This document shows positions 1 to 8,782 of a stretch of DNA of 64,000 nt, piece by piece; position 1 is the stretch's first letter; each line of letters starts with the position of its first letter. The stretch comes from Methylosinus sporium (GTDB taxonomy: Bacteria > Pseudomonadota > Alphaproteobacteria > Rhizobiales > Beijerinckiaceae): positions 310,001 to 374,000 of the forward strand of contig NZ_PUIV01000001.1 of the NCBI RefSeq assembly GCF_003113265.1, read 5' to 3'. The translations under genes and the position numbers were made by a program. The notes below the pieces were generated by a model that was not told the origin of the DNA, searched no databases, and saw nothing but the letters and a program-made list of their open reading frames with translations.

Positions 1-636
1 TGGTATGCGGCCGATATCGCCGCCGTCGCGGCCGCGGGGCCGGACGCCATCGTCGTCCCCAAGGCCAATAGCCGGGACGATATTCTGCGCGCCGCGCGCG
101 ATATGAAAGCCGCCGGCGCCCCCGCCCACACCACGCTCTGGGCGATGATCGAGACGCCGCGCGCGCTCTTCGACATAGAGAAGATCGCGAGCGCCACGCA
201 GGAGGCGCCGCTCTCCGCCATGATGCTGGGGCCGAACGACATCGCCAAATCGACGCGCGCGAGACTGACGCCGGGCCGGCCGGCGCTCGTCGCCTGGCTC
301 TCCGCCTCGGTGCTGGCGGCGCGTCTGCACAATGTCGATATCATCGACGGCATCTACAATGATTTCAACGATCTCGAAGGGCTGCGCCGCGAGGCCGAGC
401 AGGGCCGCGACCTCGGCATGGACGGCAAAATGCTGATCCATCCGGGCCAGATCGCCACGGTCAACGAGGTATTCGCGCCCTCGCCGGCCGAGATCGAATT
501 CGCGCGCAAGATCGTCGAGCTGTTCGACGCGCCCGAGAATACGGCGATCGGCGTCGCGCAGATCGACGGGCGCATGGTGGAGCGCCTGCATCTCGACGGC
601 GCGCGGCGGACATTGGCGCTTTCCGGCGCGCCGTGA
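1..636 (+). CDS. HpcH/HpaI aldolase / citrate lyase family protein (CitE-like), 5' end missing
   Basis: The reading frame is open from the first base, so the gene begins upstream of the window; 211 codons remain before TGA at 634-636. The product looks like a CitE/malyl-CoA lyase-type TIM-barrel enzyme, which cleaves or forms C-C bonds in acyl-CoA esters such as malyl-CoA or citramalyl-CoA. Visible family marks are an IETP strand in the middle of the barrel, GPNDIA, and a C-terminal GMDGKMLIHPGQI block that resembles the GFEGKWAIHPSQI block of malyl-CoA lyases. A serine-cycle role would suit a methanotroph, but the sequence is closer to generic CitE-like proteins than to MclA as I recall it, so the substrate is left open. 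Family confident, substrate not. Confidence 0.85.
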   Translation, partial: WYAADIAAVAAAGPDAIVVPKANSRDDILRAARDMKAAGAPAHTTLWAMIETPRALFDIEKIASATQEAPLSAMMLGPNDIAKSTRARLTPGRPALVAWLSASVLAARLHNVDIIDGIYNDFNDLEGLRREAEQGRDLGMDGKMLIHPGQIATVNEVFAPSPAEIEFARKIVELFDAPENTAIGVAQIDGRMVERLHLDGARRTLALSGAP

Positions 637-736
637 GCGCTAAATTCCCGGCGCGATGAGCCTGGAACGAAGCGGCGGATGTTTCGCGGAATGTCCGCCT
701 CGTCTATAAGGGGCTGCGGCGAGGAGCCCCCGAAAC

Positions 737-2203
737 ATGGCGCAGCACGACAAAGACCCCGCAGCAGATGGCCACGAAGCCTCGGAAAGGGCGTCCGACG
801 ACGTCTGGACGACGACGAGCGTCGCTCGTCCCGCCGAACCCGAGCGCCCCGAGGGGGAAGCAATTTCGGCGCCCGCGAGCGAGGCCGCGCCGGCGCCGAA
901 ACCGCGCCGCAAGAACTGGCATCGCTTCACTCTGCTGGCGGCGACGCTCGGCCTGCTGGCGACCGCGGGGTCGATCGCCGCCTATCGCTTCCGCGACAAG
1001 CATGAGAAGCTCGCCGCCTTCGCCACGATCGTGGACGAAACATTCGCGCGGCCGGAGAAGCTCGTCACAGCGCTGCGCGAGACCGTCGTGAAATGGACGG
1101 GCAAGGCCGCAAAGCCCGCTGCGCCTACGAGTCCCCCTGCCCCGATCGCGCGCCGTGAAATCGAGGCGCCCGCGAAGCCGGCTCCGGTCGAGGCGAAGCC
1201 GCCGGAGCCGATCCCCCCGCCGCGCGCTCCCGCAGAGGCTGTCGTCACCCGGTCTGCGCCCGCGGCGGCCCCGGTCGCGCCTCCCGAGCCGCCGGCCCGA
1301 ACGCCCGTGGCGGAGCCCGCCGCCCCGGCCTCCGTCCCAGACGCTCGCATCGAGGCGCTGACGCAGCGCATCGAGGAATTGGAGCGGATCGCACGCTCGG
1401 CCCTGGCGCTGGCCGAACAGGCGGGCGCCGGCGCCCGGCCCGCTCGCTCGGAGCCGCCGGCTCAGGATCAAAAGGCGCAAGACCAGAAGATAAGAGACGC
1501 CGAGGATAATGTCGCCGGCCTCGAAGGCCGTATCGACTGGCTCTCGGACGAGGTGAAATCGCTGCGCGAGAAGCTCGAAACCGCCAAGGACGAGACCCGC
1601 GCCCCACGCGAAGTGGAGCCGCCGCCGCCGCCCACGCCGGAGCCGCCCGCTCCCGTGGCCGCCGCGCCGGAAGAGGCCAAAGGCCCCAATCCCGCGACCA
1701 TCGTCGTCGTCGCGCATTCGCTGCAACGGGCGCTCGATCGCGGCGGTCCCTTCGCCTCCGAATACGCCGTTCTCGCCGCCCATGGCGCGGACCCGGGCGC
1801 GCTCGCCGCTCTCGCGCCTTCGGCCGAGAAAGGCGCGCCGGACGCGCGGGCGCTGCGCGCCTCCTTCCATCCGCTGATTCGTAAACTCGAAGCCTCCGTC
1901 GAGCTGAAACCCGACGCGCCTCTGGCCGACCGGCTGCTGCAGGGCGCCTCGAAGCTGGTGAAGGTGCGCACTGCGGCGGAGAAGGAAAAAGCCTCGATCG
2001 GCGACATTGCCGCCAAACTGGAGGCGGCGCTCGATCGCGGCGAGATCGAGACGGCGCTCGCCGCCTTCGCGGAATTCCCGGACGACGCCAAAACGGTCGC
2101 GCGCGAGTGGGAAGAGGCGGCCCGCCGCCGCGTGGAGGCCGAGAAGGCTGCGGCTTCCATTCTCGCCGGCGCCCTGGACGCGCTGGCCAAATCCAAGAAC
2201 TGA
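737..2203 (+). CDS. Mitofilin/Mic60-like inner-membrane protein (COG4223 type)
   Basis: 488 residues. A short cytoplasmic N-terminus precedes one membrane helix at about 63-82. A long Pro/Ala/Glu-rich linker follows (about 110-205), then a predicted coiled coil (about 205-290), a second proline-rich linker, and a helical C-terminal domain (about 320-488). This is the architecture of bacterial Mic60/mitofilin homologues, which shape the inner membrane; in methanotrophs that could matter for intracytoplasmic membranes, which is inference. The gene directly precedes hemY, the usual alphaproteobacterial arrangement, although hemC and hemD are not visible upstream. Start ATG 737 has GAGGAG at 719-724. 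Low-complexity linkers make homology by eye weak; the call rests on layout plus neighbour. Confidence 0.75.
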   Translation: MAQHDKDPAADGHEASERASDDVWTTTSVARPAEPERPEGEAISAPASEAAPAPKPRRKNWHRFTLLAATLGLLATAGSIAAYRFRDKHEKLAAFATIVDETFARPEKLVTALRETVVKWTGKAAKPAAPTSPPAPIARREIEAPAKPAPVEAKPPEPIPPPRAPAEAVVTRSAPAAAPVAPPEPPARTPVAEPAAPASVPDARIEALTQRIEELERIARSALALAEQAGAGARPARSEPPAQDQKAQDQKIRDAEDNVAGLEGRIDWLSDEVKSLREKLETAKDETRAPREVEPPPPPTPEPPAPVAAAPEEAKGPNPATIVVVAHSLQRALDRGGPFASEYAVLAAHGADPGALAALAPSAEKGAPDARALRASFHPLIRKLEASVELKPDAPLADRLLQGASKLVKVRTAAEKEKASIGDIAAKLEAALDRGEIETALAAFAEFPDDAKTVAREWEEAARRRVEAEKAAASILAGALDALAKSKN

Positions 2204-2305
2204 GCGGGGTTTACGACGATCGGAAGCTGTTTTTCCGATGGGAAATCCTGCTGAAACAAAAGTCTGGGCAGAAGCGCTCAGAACCGAGGCGAGGATCGAC
2301 GACCC

Positions 2306-3697
2306 ATGATTCTGCTGCTCTTTTTCATTGCGGCGCTGGCCGCTCTGTCCATCGGCCTGCATTGGCTCATCGAGCAGCCGGGTTCGATAACGCTCGACTG
2401 GGGCGGCTATCACATAGAGACGTCGCTCGTCGTCGGGGCGGCGGCGCTGATCGCGACGATCGCGGCGATCATCATCGCCTGGGCGATCATCGTCTATTTC
2501 TTCCAGGCGCCGGCGCGGCTGAAGCAGGGCTCGCGCGCCAAACGCCGCGAAAGAGGTTTTCAGGCGCTCTCGCGCGGCATTGTGGCGGCCGGCGCCGGCC
2601 ATCTCGCCGAGGCCAAACGCGCCGCCAGGGAAGCGGTCAAAAATCTCGACAAGGAGCCGCTGACCTATCTGCTGCGCGCGCAAGTGGCGCAGCTCGAGGG
2701 CGATCGCGTCGGCGCCGAAACCGCCTTTCACGAAATGACGCAGCTCTCCGAAACGCGGCTGCTCGGCCTGCGCGGGCTGCACATAGAGGCCAAGCGCCGC
2801 AAGGACGAAGAGGCCGCCCATCATTTCGCCGATCAGGCGCATCAGCTCACGCCGCTGCCCTGGGCCGGCCATGCGCTGCTCGAGCATCATGGCGCGCAGG
2901 CCAATTGGGAAGAGGCGCGCATAGCCATCGAAGCCAATCTGAAAGCCAAGGCCATCGATCTGCCGACAGCGCAGCGTCTGCGCGCCGTGGTGGAAACCGC
3001 GTTGGCGCTGGAGAAACAGGCGGAGCATCCGAGCGAAGCGCTGCATCTCGCCCGGCAGGCGGTGAAGCGCGCGCCCGATCTTACGCCCGCCGTCGCGCTG
3101 ATCGGGCGGCTGCTCGCCCATCATGGCGACAGCGCCAAAGCGTTGAAGCTTCTCGAGAAGGCCTATGCCGAACAGCCGCACCCCGACATCGCCGAGGCGT
3201 TTCTCGAAGTGGCGCCGAGCGAATCCAACGCCGAGCGTCTGGCGCGGGTGAAGAAATTCGTCGCCGCCGCCTCGCATTCGCCGGAAGCGGGAATTCTGGT
3301 CGCCCGCGCAGCGCTGGCGGCGCGCGATTTCGCTTCGGCGCGCAAGGCGCTCGCCCCCCTCGTCGCCGAGGGCAAGACGCCGACCGCTCAGGTCTGCCTG
3401 CTGATGGCGGAGCTCGAGGACGCCGAGAACGGCCCCAGCGGACCGGTGCGCGAATGGCTGGCCCGTGGCTCGCGCGCGCCGCGGGATCCGGCCTGGATCG
3501 CCGATGGCGTCATCTCGCGGCGCTGGGCGCCGGCCTCGCCGGTCACGGGAAAGCTCGACGCCTTCGTCTGGGCGACGCCGCCCGAGCCCGTCCGCGGCCC
3601 GACCGAGGACGCCCGCGCCGATATTCCCGCCGCTTTTTTGACCCGGCCGGAACGGCTGCTGGAGGCGAAAGCGGAAGAGGAAGGCGCGACCGCCTGA
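2306..3697 (+). CDS. hemY: HemY-like TPR inner-membrane protein of the haem locus
   Basis: 463 residues. Two N-terminal membrane helices (about 1-20 and 41-66) are followed by a cytoplasmic HemY_N region and a long series of TPR-like helical pairs, ending in a short tail rich in Glu and Ala. This is the alphaproteobacterial and E. coli HemY, whose role in late haem synthesis is poorly defined; it is not the FAD-containing protoporphyrinogen oxidase that shares the name in Gram-positives. The oxidase step here can be done by HemJ at 12806-13225. GAGGA at about 2291 precedes the ATG. It sits about 100 bp behind the Mic60-like gene, in the same orientation, so co-transcription is likely. Confidence 0.88.
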   Translation: MILLLFFIAALAALSIGLHWLIEQPGSITLDWGGYHIETSLVVGAAALIATIAAIIIAWAIIVYFFQAPARLKQGSRAKRRERGFQALSRGIVAAGAGHLAEAKRAAREAVKNLDKEPLTYLLRAQVAQLEGDRVGAETAFHEMTQLSETRLLGLRGLHIEAKRRKDEEAAHHFADQAHQLTPLPWAGHALLEHHGAQANWEEARIAIEANLKAKAIDLPTAQRLRAVVETALALEKQAEHPSEALHLARQAVKRAPDLTPAVALIGRLLAHHGDSAKALKLLEKAYAEQPHPDIAEAFLEVAPSESNAERLARVKKFVAAASHSPEAGILVARAALAARDFASARKALAPLVAEGKTPTAQVCLLMAELEDAENGPSGPVREWLARGSRAPRDPAWIADGVISRRWAPASPVTGKLDAFVWATPPEPVRGPTEDARADIPAAFLTRPERLLEAKAEEEGATA

Positions 3698-3715
3698 TTG
3701 CGAACGTGGGCGATA

Positions 3716-3731
3716 CGAGCCTTCCGGCTCG
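3716..3731. terminator. Hairpin between convergent hemY and smr genes
   Basis: CGAGCC-TTCC-GGCTCG forms a 6-bp stem with a 4-nt loop in the 49-bp space between two convergent genes. There is no long T-run on either side, so a bidirectional terminator role is plausible but unproved. Confidence 0.4.
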
Positions 3732-3746
3732 CGTCGTCGCCTGCTG

Positions 3747-4313
3747 CTATTTCATCCCGCGCGGGCGCCTGATCTGCACATAGAGCGCGCCCTCGCCGCC
3801 GTGATTGCGCGCCGCCTCGCCGAAACCGACGACGAGATCGCGCATGGCCGGCGCGCTCAGCCACATTGGCGCGAGCCGGCGCAGCACGCCGCCCTCCTCG
3901 CTGCGAACGCCCTTGCCCGTCACCACGATCGCCATGCGCGCGCCCGCCGCCTGAGCGCGGCGCAGAAAATCATAGAGCGCGGTCTGCGCCTCGGCCTGGC
4001 GCAGGCCGTGGAGATCGAGCTTGGCCTCCACCTCCAGCCGGCCGCGACGCAATTTCGTGCGCGTGCGGTGATCGATTTCCGCCGGCGGCGGCGCCGGACG
4101 GGGCCGCTGCTTTTTCTCGGCCGGCGGCGAGACCGGAACGGCCGGCGTCGCGGCGGCGCCCTTCTTCGACTCGGGAGCGTCGATGGGCTGCTCCTCGGGC
4201 GGTCGGCGCCGCGCGCGGGTCGGCCGAACATCGGCCGTCACCTTGTTCCACAGCTCGATCTCTTCCTTGGACAAAAAACGCGAGCGGCGCGAGTCGCGCG
4301 GCGGATCAGCCAT
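3747..4313 (-). CDS. Smr domain protein (MutS2 C-terminal-like nuclease domain)
   Basis: 188 residues. The first ~90 are charged and proline-rich. The Smr domain follows, with LDLHGL at 99-104, VVTGKG at about 131-135 and HGGEGALYV at 171-179, the three hallmark blocks of this small endonuclease/RNA-binding fold. It is the standalone Smr protein that in Hyphomicrobiales follows mltA; here the two coding regions overlap by 8 bp (4306-4313), which suggests translational coupling. Cellular role not established for the family in these bacteria. Confidence 0.9.
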   Translation of the reverse strand: MADPPRDSRRSRFLSKEEIELWNKVTADVRPTRARRRPPEEQPIDAPESKKGAAATPAVPVSPPAEKKQRPRPAPPPAEIDHRTRTKLRRGRLEVEAKLDLHGLRQAEAQTALYDFLRRAQAAGARMAIVVTGKGVRSEEGGVLRRLAPMWLSAPAMRDLVVGFGEAARNHGGEGALYVQIRRPRGMK

Positions 4314-5418
4314 CGCCGCGCTCCGCGGCCCGCGGCAGCAGCACGGTGAATTCGGCGCCGTGGCGCACCAGCCCGGCGAGCGCGCCGGCCTCGTCCCCGG
4401 CGCCGAAAAAAAGATCGGCGCGGGCCGGTCCCAAAATCGCCGAGCCCGTATCCTGCGCGATCATCAGCCGCTCGAAAGGTTCGGGCGTCGCGCCGCGCCG
4501 GGGCAATGTCGCGCCGATCCAGAAGGGCAGGCCATAGCTCCACAGCGAGCGATCCACCGCGATGGAGCGCAGCGGCGTCAGCGCGCAGCCTTCGCCGCCG
4601 ATCGGCCCATCGCGCCGCTCCGGCGAGCGATCGGCGCGGAAGAAGACATAGGAGCGATTCTCCTGCATCAGCCGCGCGCCGGGCTCGCCCTCTTCCTGGC
4701 CGAGCGCGCGGATTTCCGCCTTCAGCCGATCGAGCGACATTTCGCTCTGCGGCACGCGCCCGCGCTCGACGAGCAGGCGGCCGATCGACGTATAGGGCCG
4801 GCCATTGCGGCCGTCATAGGTGAGCGGCAATTCGCGGCCGTCTGGAAAACGCAGCCGCGCCGAACCCTGCACCTGAATGAGAAACAGCTCGACCCTGTCG
4901 CGCACGAAGGCGATGGGCTTCGGCCGAATGTCGAGCGGGCCCTCCTCCAATGCGCGGCGATCGGGATAGGGCTCGAGGCCCCCATCCGCGCGGCGCCGGG
5001 CGGAGGTGAGCGTTTCGCCCGCCTCGCCGCGAATGGGCGTCTCGTTCAAAGTGACGAGATCGGCGGGACGGGCGGGAACGGGCGTGCGGAACGCGGCGTC
5101 GGGCGCTTCGCGCGCCTCGATCACAGGCTCGTAATAGGCGGTGACGAATCCCGGCGCGCGCAGGCGAAACGGCCGGAACTGCGCAACGAAAAAATCGCGC
5201 GCGGCGTCTTGCGAGAGTGTGTCCGCATTTATCGACAGAGCGATGCGGCAGACGCGGACCAGAGCGTCATCGGCCGGCAGCGCCGGGCGCATCGGCGGCG
5301 CCCCAGAAAGAGTGACGGCGGCCGAGCGTCGGAAGACGTGGAAGACCTCGCGCAGATCGTCCCGAAAGAGGGCGTCGATCGAATCGAAACCGATCGGATC
5401 GATATCGTCGGACGCCAC
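4306..5418 (-). CDS. mltA: Membrane-bound lytic murein transglycosylase A
   Basis: Cleaves the MurNAc-GlcNAc bond of peptidoglycan, making 1,6-anhydro-MurNAc ends. Family blocks: YYEP near the start of the catalytic domain, VQGSARL, and the C-terminal AQDTGSAI with the presumed catalytic Asp at about residue 323, followed by ARADLFFG (3D domain). I chose GTG at 5418 (370 residues) because AGGCGGA lies 7 bases upstream and overlaps the TAG of the tim44-like gene; a longer frame from 5463 would overlap that gene by 34 bp. No signal peptide or lipobox is visible with either start, unlike E. coli MltA. Order tim44-mltA-smr is conserved in the group. Confidence 0.9.
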   Translation of the reverse strand: MASDDIDPIGFDSIDALFRDDLREVFHVFRRSAAVTLSGAPPMRPALPADDALVRVCRIALSINADTLSQDAARDFFVAQFRPFRLRAPGFVTAYYEPVIEAREAPDAAFRTPVPARPADLVTLNETPIRGEAGETLTSARRRADGGLEPYPDRRALEEGPLDIRPKPIAFVRDRVELFLIQVQGSARLRFPDGRELPLTYDGRNGRPYTSIGRLLVERGRVPQSEMSLDRLKAEIRALGQEEGEPGARLMQENRSYVFFRADRSPERRDGPIGGEGCALTPLRSIAVDRSLWSYGLPFWIGATLPRRGATPEPFERLMIAQDTGSAILGPARADLFFGAGDEAGALAGLVRHGAEFTVLLPRAAERGDG

Positions 5419-5429
5419 TCTCGATCCGC

Positions 5430-6119
5430 CTAATGGACCGTTTCGGTCGCCACGAGCTTCCAATTCGGATCACGCGACGCGACATCGCGCGCGAAAGTCC
5501 AGAGGTCGACGATTGCGAGCGGACGCTCGGGGTCGCCTTCGATCACGGCGCCGGCGCTGTCGCGGCGGACCGATTGGAGCTTGACGACGAAACGAAGCGT
5601 GATCTGCGCCTTGCCGAACTCGACCTTGGCGTCCTCCACCGTCGCCGAATCTATGGAGACGACATGGGCCTCGGCCGTTTCATTGCGCCGCTCGCGCGCG
5701 GCAATCTCGCCGGCGAAACTGTCGAAGACTTCGGTCGAGAGAAGATTTCGCAGCGTGTCGCGATCGCCCTTGGCGAAAGCCTCGACGACCATGCCATAGG
5801 CTTTCTTTGCGCCATCGACGAAAGCCGGGGCGAAGAAGCCGCGATCGGAAGCGGCGATCTGGTCCAGCCCGCGCCAGCCGTTGCTGCCGGATTCGGCGAG
5901 GCCTTTCCAGCGGTCGGCGTCGAGCGGGCCGGAAGCCGGCGCCGGAGCGAAGGCCGAATTTTGCGGCGCGGGGCCGATCCGCCGGGCGGGCCCGGCGCGA
6001 TCGGAAGCGGGACCTTCCCGATCGACGCGAACGCCGAGGACGGACCACAATTTCCACACGACGAAAGCCGCCAGAGCGGCGAAGACCAAGATGGAGGGGT
6101 CGAAATCGGATCCCGACAA
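5430..6119 (-). CDS. Tim44-like domain protein
   Basis: 229 residues. One N-terminal membrane helix (about residues 10-27) is followed by a Pro/Ala-rich linker and a C-terminal Tim44-like domain containing AFAKGDRDTLRNLLS and the IDSATVEDAKVEFGKAQITLRF-type strands. In mitochondria Tim44 tethers Hsp70 to the translocase; the bacterial relatives are inner-membrane proteins linked to envelope protein handling, exact role uncertain. It heads the minus-strand tim44-mltA-smr operon and is divergent from fxsA, as in other Hyphomicrobiales. Confidence 0.85.
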   Translation of the reverse strand: MSGSDFDPSILVFAALAAFVVWKLWSVLGVRVDREGPASDRAGPARRIGPAPQNSAFAPAPASGPLDADRWKGLAESGSNGWRGLDQIAASDRGFFAPAFVDGAKKAYGMVVEAFAKGDRDTLRNLLSTEVFDSFAGEIAARERRNETAEAHVVSIDSATVEDAKVEFGKAQITLRFVVKLQSVRRDSAGAVIEGDPERPLAIVDLWTFARDVASRDPNWKLVATETVH

Positions 6120-6225
6120 AGGGCGTCTCCCAGTCGCAGGGATTGTCCGGTATCATGTCGCGTCCCAGATGTCACGAATCAACCCCTCGCCGGACCATCG
6201 GCGATGGGATGGAGGGCGCAGCGAC

Positions 6226-6693
6226 GTGAACAAGTCGAAACTCCTCGCCTATGTGCTGACCGGCTGGCTCTTCGTCGAGATCGTCGCCTTCGTGCTCGTC
6301 GTGCAATTTCTCGGCGTGCTGGCGGCGGTCGCGCTCGGGGTCGGCACGACGCTGTTGGGACTGGCCGACGTCAAGCGTCTGTTCGTCTATCTGCGCGGCC
6401 GCATCGGACAGCCCCGCGAGGAGCTGAAATCGGGCGTCGCTCTGCTGGACGGAGGGCTCGAGGCGGTCGGCTCGCTGCTGCTGATCCTGCCCGGCTTCGC
6501 CTCCGATCTCGTCGGACTGGCGCTGAAATCGCCGTCGGTGCGCGCCCATGTCGCCGATCGCATTCGCGGTAAGACCGAGCGCAAGGGTCCGCAGACGATC
6601 GATCTTTCGCCCGGCGAATGGAAAGCGATCGTCGATGAAGGCCCCAAGCGCCGCGTCCGCGCGCGGCGCGCGCCATCCGCGAAAGTCGTTTGA
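6226..6693 (+). CDS. fxsA: FxsA family membrane protein
   Basis: 155 residues from GTG 6226, which has GGAGG at 6211-6215. Small inner-membrane protein with hydrophobic segments near residues 8-45 and 75-100, including the FxsA-typical VEIVAFVLV and LLILPGFASDLVGL blocks. In E. coli FxsA relieves exclusion of phage T7 by the F plasmid when overproduced; its normal role is unknown. In related genomes fxsA is followed directly by secB; here about 2.1 kb lies between them. Confidence 0.88.
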   Translation: MNKSKLLAYVLTGWLFVEIVAFVLVVQFLGVLAAVALGVGTTLLGLADVKRLFVYLRGRIGQPREELKSGVALLDGGLEAVGSLLLILPGFASDLVGLALKSPSVRAHVADRIRGKTERKGPQTIDLSPGEWKAIVDEGPKRRVRARRAPSAKVV

Positions 6694-6707
6694 TCGGGTG
6701 AGACGCC

Positions 6708-6748
6708 GCGGCCGTCCGGGCCGGGACAAGCTCGGCCAGGACGGCCGC
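6708..6748. repeat. REP-like palindrome, GGCCGGGACAAG family (degenerate copy)
   Basis: Outer arms GCGGCCGTCC and GGACGGCCGC are exact complements, with GGGCCGGGACAAGCTCGGCCA between them. It shares the GGCCGGGACAAG core with the copy at 20790-20812, so both belong to one dispersed palindrome family. It lies 15 bp after the fxsA stop and could act as a transcript end. Confidence 0.6.
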
Positions 6749-7452
6749 AACGTTTCCGATATGCGCCTCGAGGTAGGACGATCGTCCGGCCGCGCCGAAG
6801 CGCCCGGCGCCTCGCGGCGGCGGGGGGGAGGAGGGGCGTTTCGGGACGCTCCGGCCCCTTTGGCCGCAGCGCTATAAAAATTCTGTCGGTTCCGGAGCAT
6901 CCCGAAACGCGGCTTTGCCTTCTCGTCGACGTCCCGAGGCGCATTCGGACCCGCGAATCCTGGGCTTTCGCATTCAAGATCCGATCGCTTCCGAAGGCTT
7001 GGGCTCACGGAACGGCTCTCGCTCTTCCCTGTGGACGGGAGAGAAACACCGATCCGGCGACGCGCCGCCTGTCCATGGACGGGGGTCGCCGTCCCGGATG
7101 GAGCCGCCCCCGCCCGCGTTCCCTGACCCGAGAAACGCGCCCTTGCGTCAGCGGGAGCGAGGGAGAGATAGGAATATTTTCAGAATGTGTCAAGGGCCGA
7201 CAATGGCGGACGCCGGCGGATCTCTTTTTCCGTTCGAGGGGCGCGAATGCGCACATCCTCCTCGCCCCGGCGTCCTGGCCGGGCTTGTCTACGCCAGCGC
7301 GCACCGAAGCGTGATGGAAGCTTGGCGCAACGCCGAAGCTCCGGCGTCGTCCGAGGTTTCAACTTCGAAGGCGGGGCTTCCAGTGCGCGCGAAACTTGCG
7401 CTTCTGCTCGCCTCCTGTCTTGATGCCAGTCTACACCATGCGAGACATTTCA
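6749..7452. other. About 0.7 kb without a recognisable gene
   Basis: No open frame here has family motifs or a convincing start. There is a small AT-rich patch near 6870-6885 and a second fragment reminiscent of the REP family near 7273-7285. The short overlapping frames on both strands look like composition effects. With the PmoB-like gene downstream, this stretch forms an accessory insert between fxsA and secB. Confidence 0.5.
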
Positions 7453-8496
7453 ATGCGCGCCAAACTAGTTGCAAAGACGTTTTTCCTTCTCACCATCTTT
7501 TTCGGAATTGTCCCGACGACGCCTGGTGACGCGCAAACGTCGAAAGGCTCGGCATTGGCCGACGAACAACAGGTAAAGCAATTCCTTTCTAGCCTGATGT
7601 CCAGCGACGCGGCGGGAAAGATAAAGGTCGTCGTTCGCGACGCCAAATATTCTCCATCGACACACGAGCTCGTCATCGCCTTATCGGTCACCAACGCCGG
7701 TGTGGAAGCGGTGCGCTTCGGGGAACTGGTCGCGGACGGTTTCCGTTTTCTCGACCCGGCGCTTTTCAAGCTCCCTGTGCCCTATCCCGAAAAATTCGTT
7801 GTCCAGTCGGCCAGCCTCGATAACGAGGTTCCGATTTACCCGAGCGGCACGCGGGAGACGACGTTGAAGATCGGCGAGTTCGATCGTCTCCTCCAGAGCA
7901 AACGCAACGCACGTTCCCGCCGAGGCTCCTCGATAAGGATAAACGGATATCTCGCGTTTTTTTCATCCACGGGACGCCGCTACGCCGTCCGCATCGATAA
8001 AGCCGTCGAAACGCCGGCCTCCGAAACAGCGGAGACAGCGCAAGAACAAAAGCTCAAGCGCCAGTTTCTCGACGCGCTCGACCCCGTTCATGCGGCGCCG
8101 GCCATTCAGGCCATCGTCAAGGACGCCGCTTACGACGCGACGGCGAAAACGCTCACGCTCGAATTTCAGGCCCGCAACGTCGGCGACGAAATGGTCAAAT
8201 TCGGGGAACTGATCGTCGACGAACGCCGCTTTCTAAATCCCAGGATCTATACTGCGCCGGTGAGAAACTATCCTCTGCAACTCGTCTACACGTCGGCCGC
8301 GTCTATCGACTCGGATAACGCATTGACGAGCGGAGAAACGAGAGAGGTAAAGCTCGTCGTCTCGGACTTCGACAGCGTTATGAATGCAAGAAAAGACAAG
8401 ATGCCGGCGGCATTAGATGCTTTTCTCGAATTCTGGTCCCCGGTGGGACATCGTTTCGTGACGCGGATCAACGCCAAATTTCGCGCCACCAATTAG
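7453..8496 (+). CDS. Exported protein with two PmoB C-terminal (cupredoxin-like) domains
   Basis: 347 residues. A signal peptide (about 1-27, cleavage after GDA) is followed by two homologous domains at about 57-182 and 218-340. Each has the same order of blocks: KDA-x-Y at the start, a conserved V(R/K)FGEL, RFL(D/N)P, YP, a GTRET/GETRE turn, an acidic FD, and a final [13 protein letters not shown] or [14 protein letters not shown] strand. This series resembles the C-terminal cupredoxin domain of PmoB/AmoB (RLGEF, VRFL, YP, PGET, LFFF..GNR), from memory of that family. The N-terminal copper-site domain of PmoB is absent and histidines are few, so catalysis is not expected; a periplasmic binding or assembly role is speculation. 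Start ATG 7453 is favoured by the signal peptide and a weak GAGAC; ATG 7438 is possible. Confidence 0.7.
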   Translation: MRAKLVAKTFFLLTIFFGIVPTTPGDAQTSKGSALADEQQVKQFLSSLMSSDAAGKIKVVVRDAKYSPSTHELVIALSVTNAGVEAVRFGELVADGFRFLDPALFKLPVPYPEKFVVQSASLDNEVPIYPSGTRETTLKIGEFDRLLQSKRNARSRRGSSIRINGYLAFFSSTGRRYAVRIDKAVETPASETAETAQEQKLKRQFLDALDPVHAAPAIQAIVKDAAYDATAKTLTLEFQARNVGDEMVKFGELIVDERRFLNPRIYTAPVRNYPLQLVYTSAASIDSDNALTSGETREVKLVVSDFDSVMNARKDKMPAALDAFLEFWSPVGHRFVTRINAKFRATN

Positions 8497-8782
8497 GCGA
8501 GGCGATTATCGTGAAGGCAGCGGGTCGGTTGGAACCTCCGCTCCCGGCGCATCGGCGAAATTCGAGCCGAGGCGCTACCCGCCGTCGGATTCCTATGGTT
8601 TCCGGGTGATCGCATCGCGAAGGTGGAACGCCTTTCCGGGAGCCGCTTCTCTTTCACCCGATCGCTCGGCTCGACGGCAAATCCCGTTGTCGCAGGCGAG
8701 GGGACGTGTTAGGCGGGCGCCGTGGCAGGCGCCGCCATTCCGTCGGGCCTGTCGGGAGCCGAAATCGGCAGGGAGTTCGACG

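Noticed and set aside
1-636. Serine-cycle malyl-CoA lyase (mclA)
   Set aside because: Tempting in a methanotroph, but the visible part differs from the MclA sequence I recall and lacks its C-terminal extension; left as CitE-like.
704-3277. Very long minus-strand open frame (857 codons) opposite the Mic60-like and hemY genes
   Set aside because: Arg/Gly/Ala-rich with no motif; the plus strand has two genes with domains. High GC removes stop codons in shadow frames.
2306-3697. HemY as protoporphyrinogen oxidase
   Set aside because: No FAD-binding motif; the protein has two N-terminal helices and TPR-like repeats. HemJ provides the oxidase.
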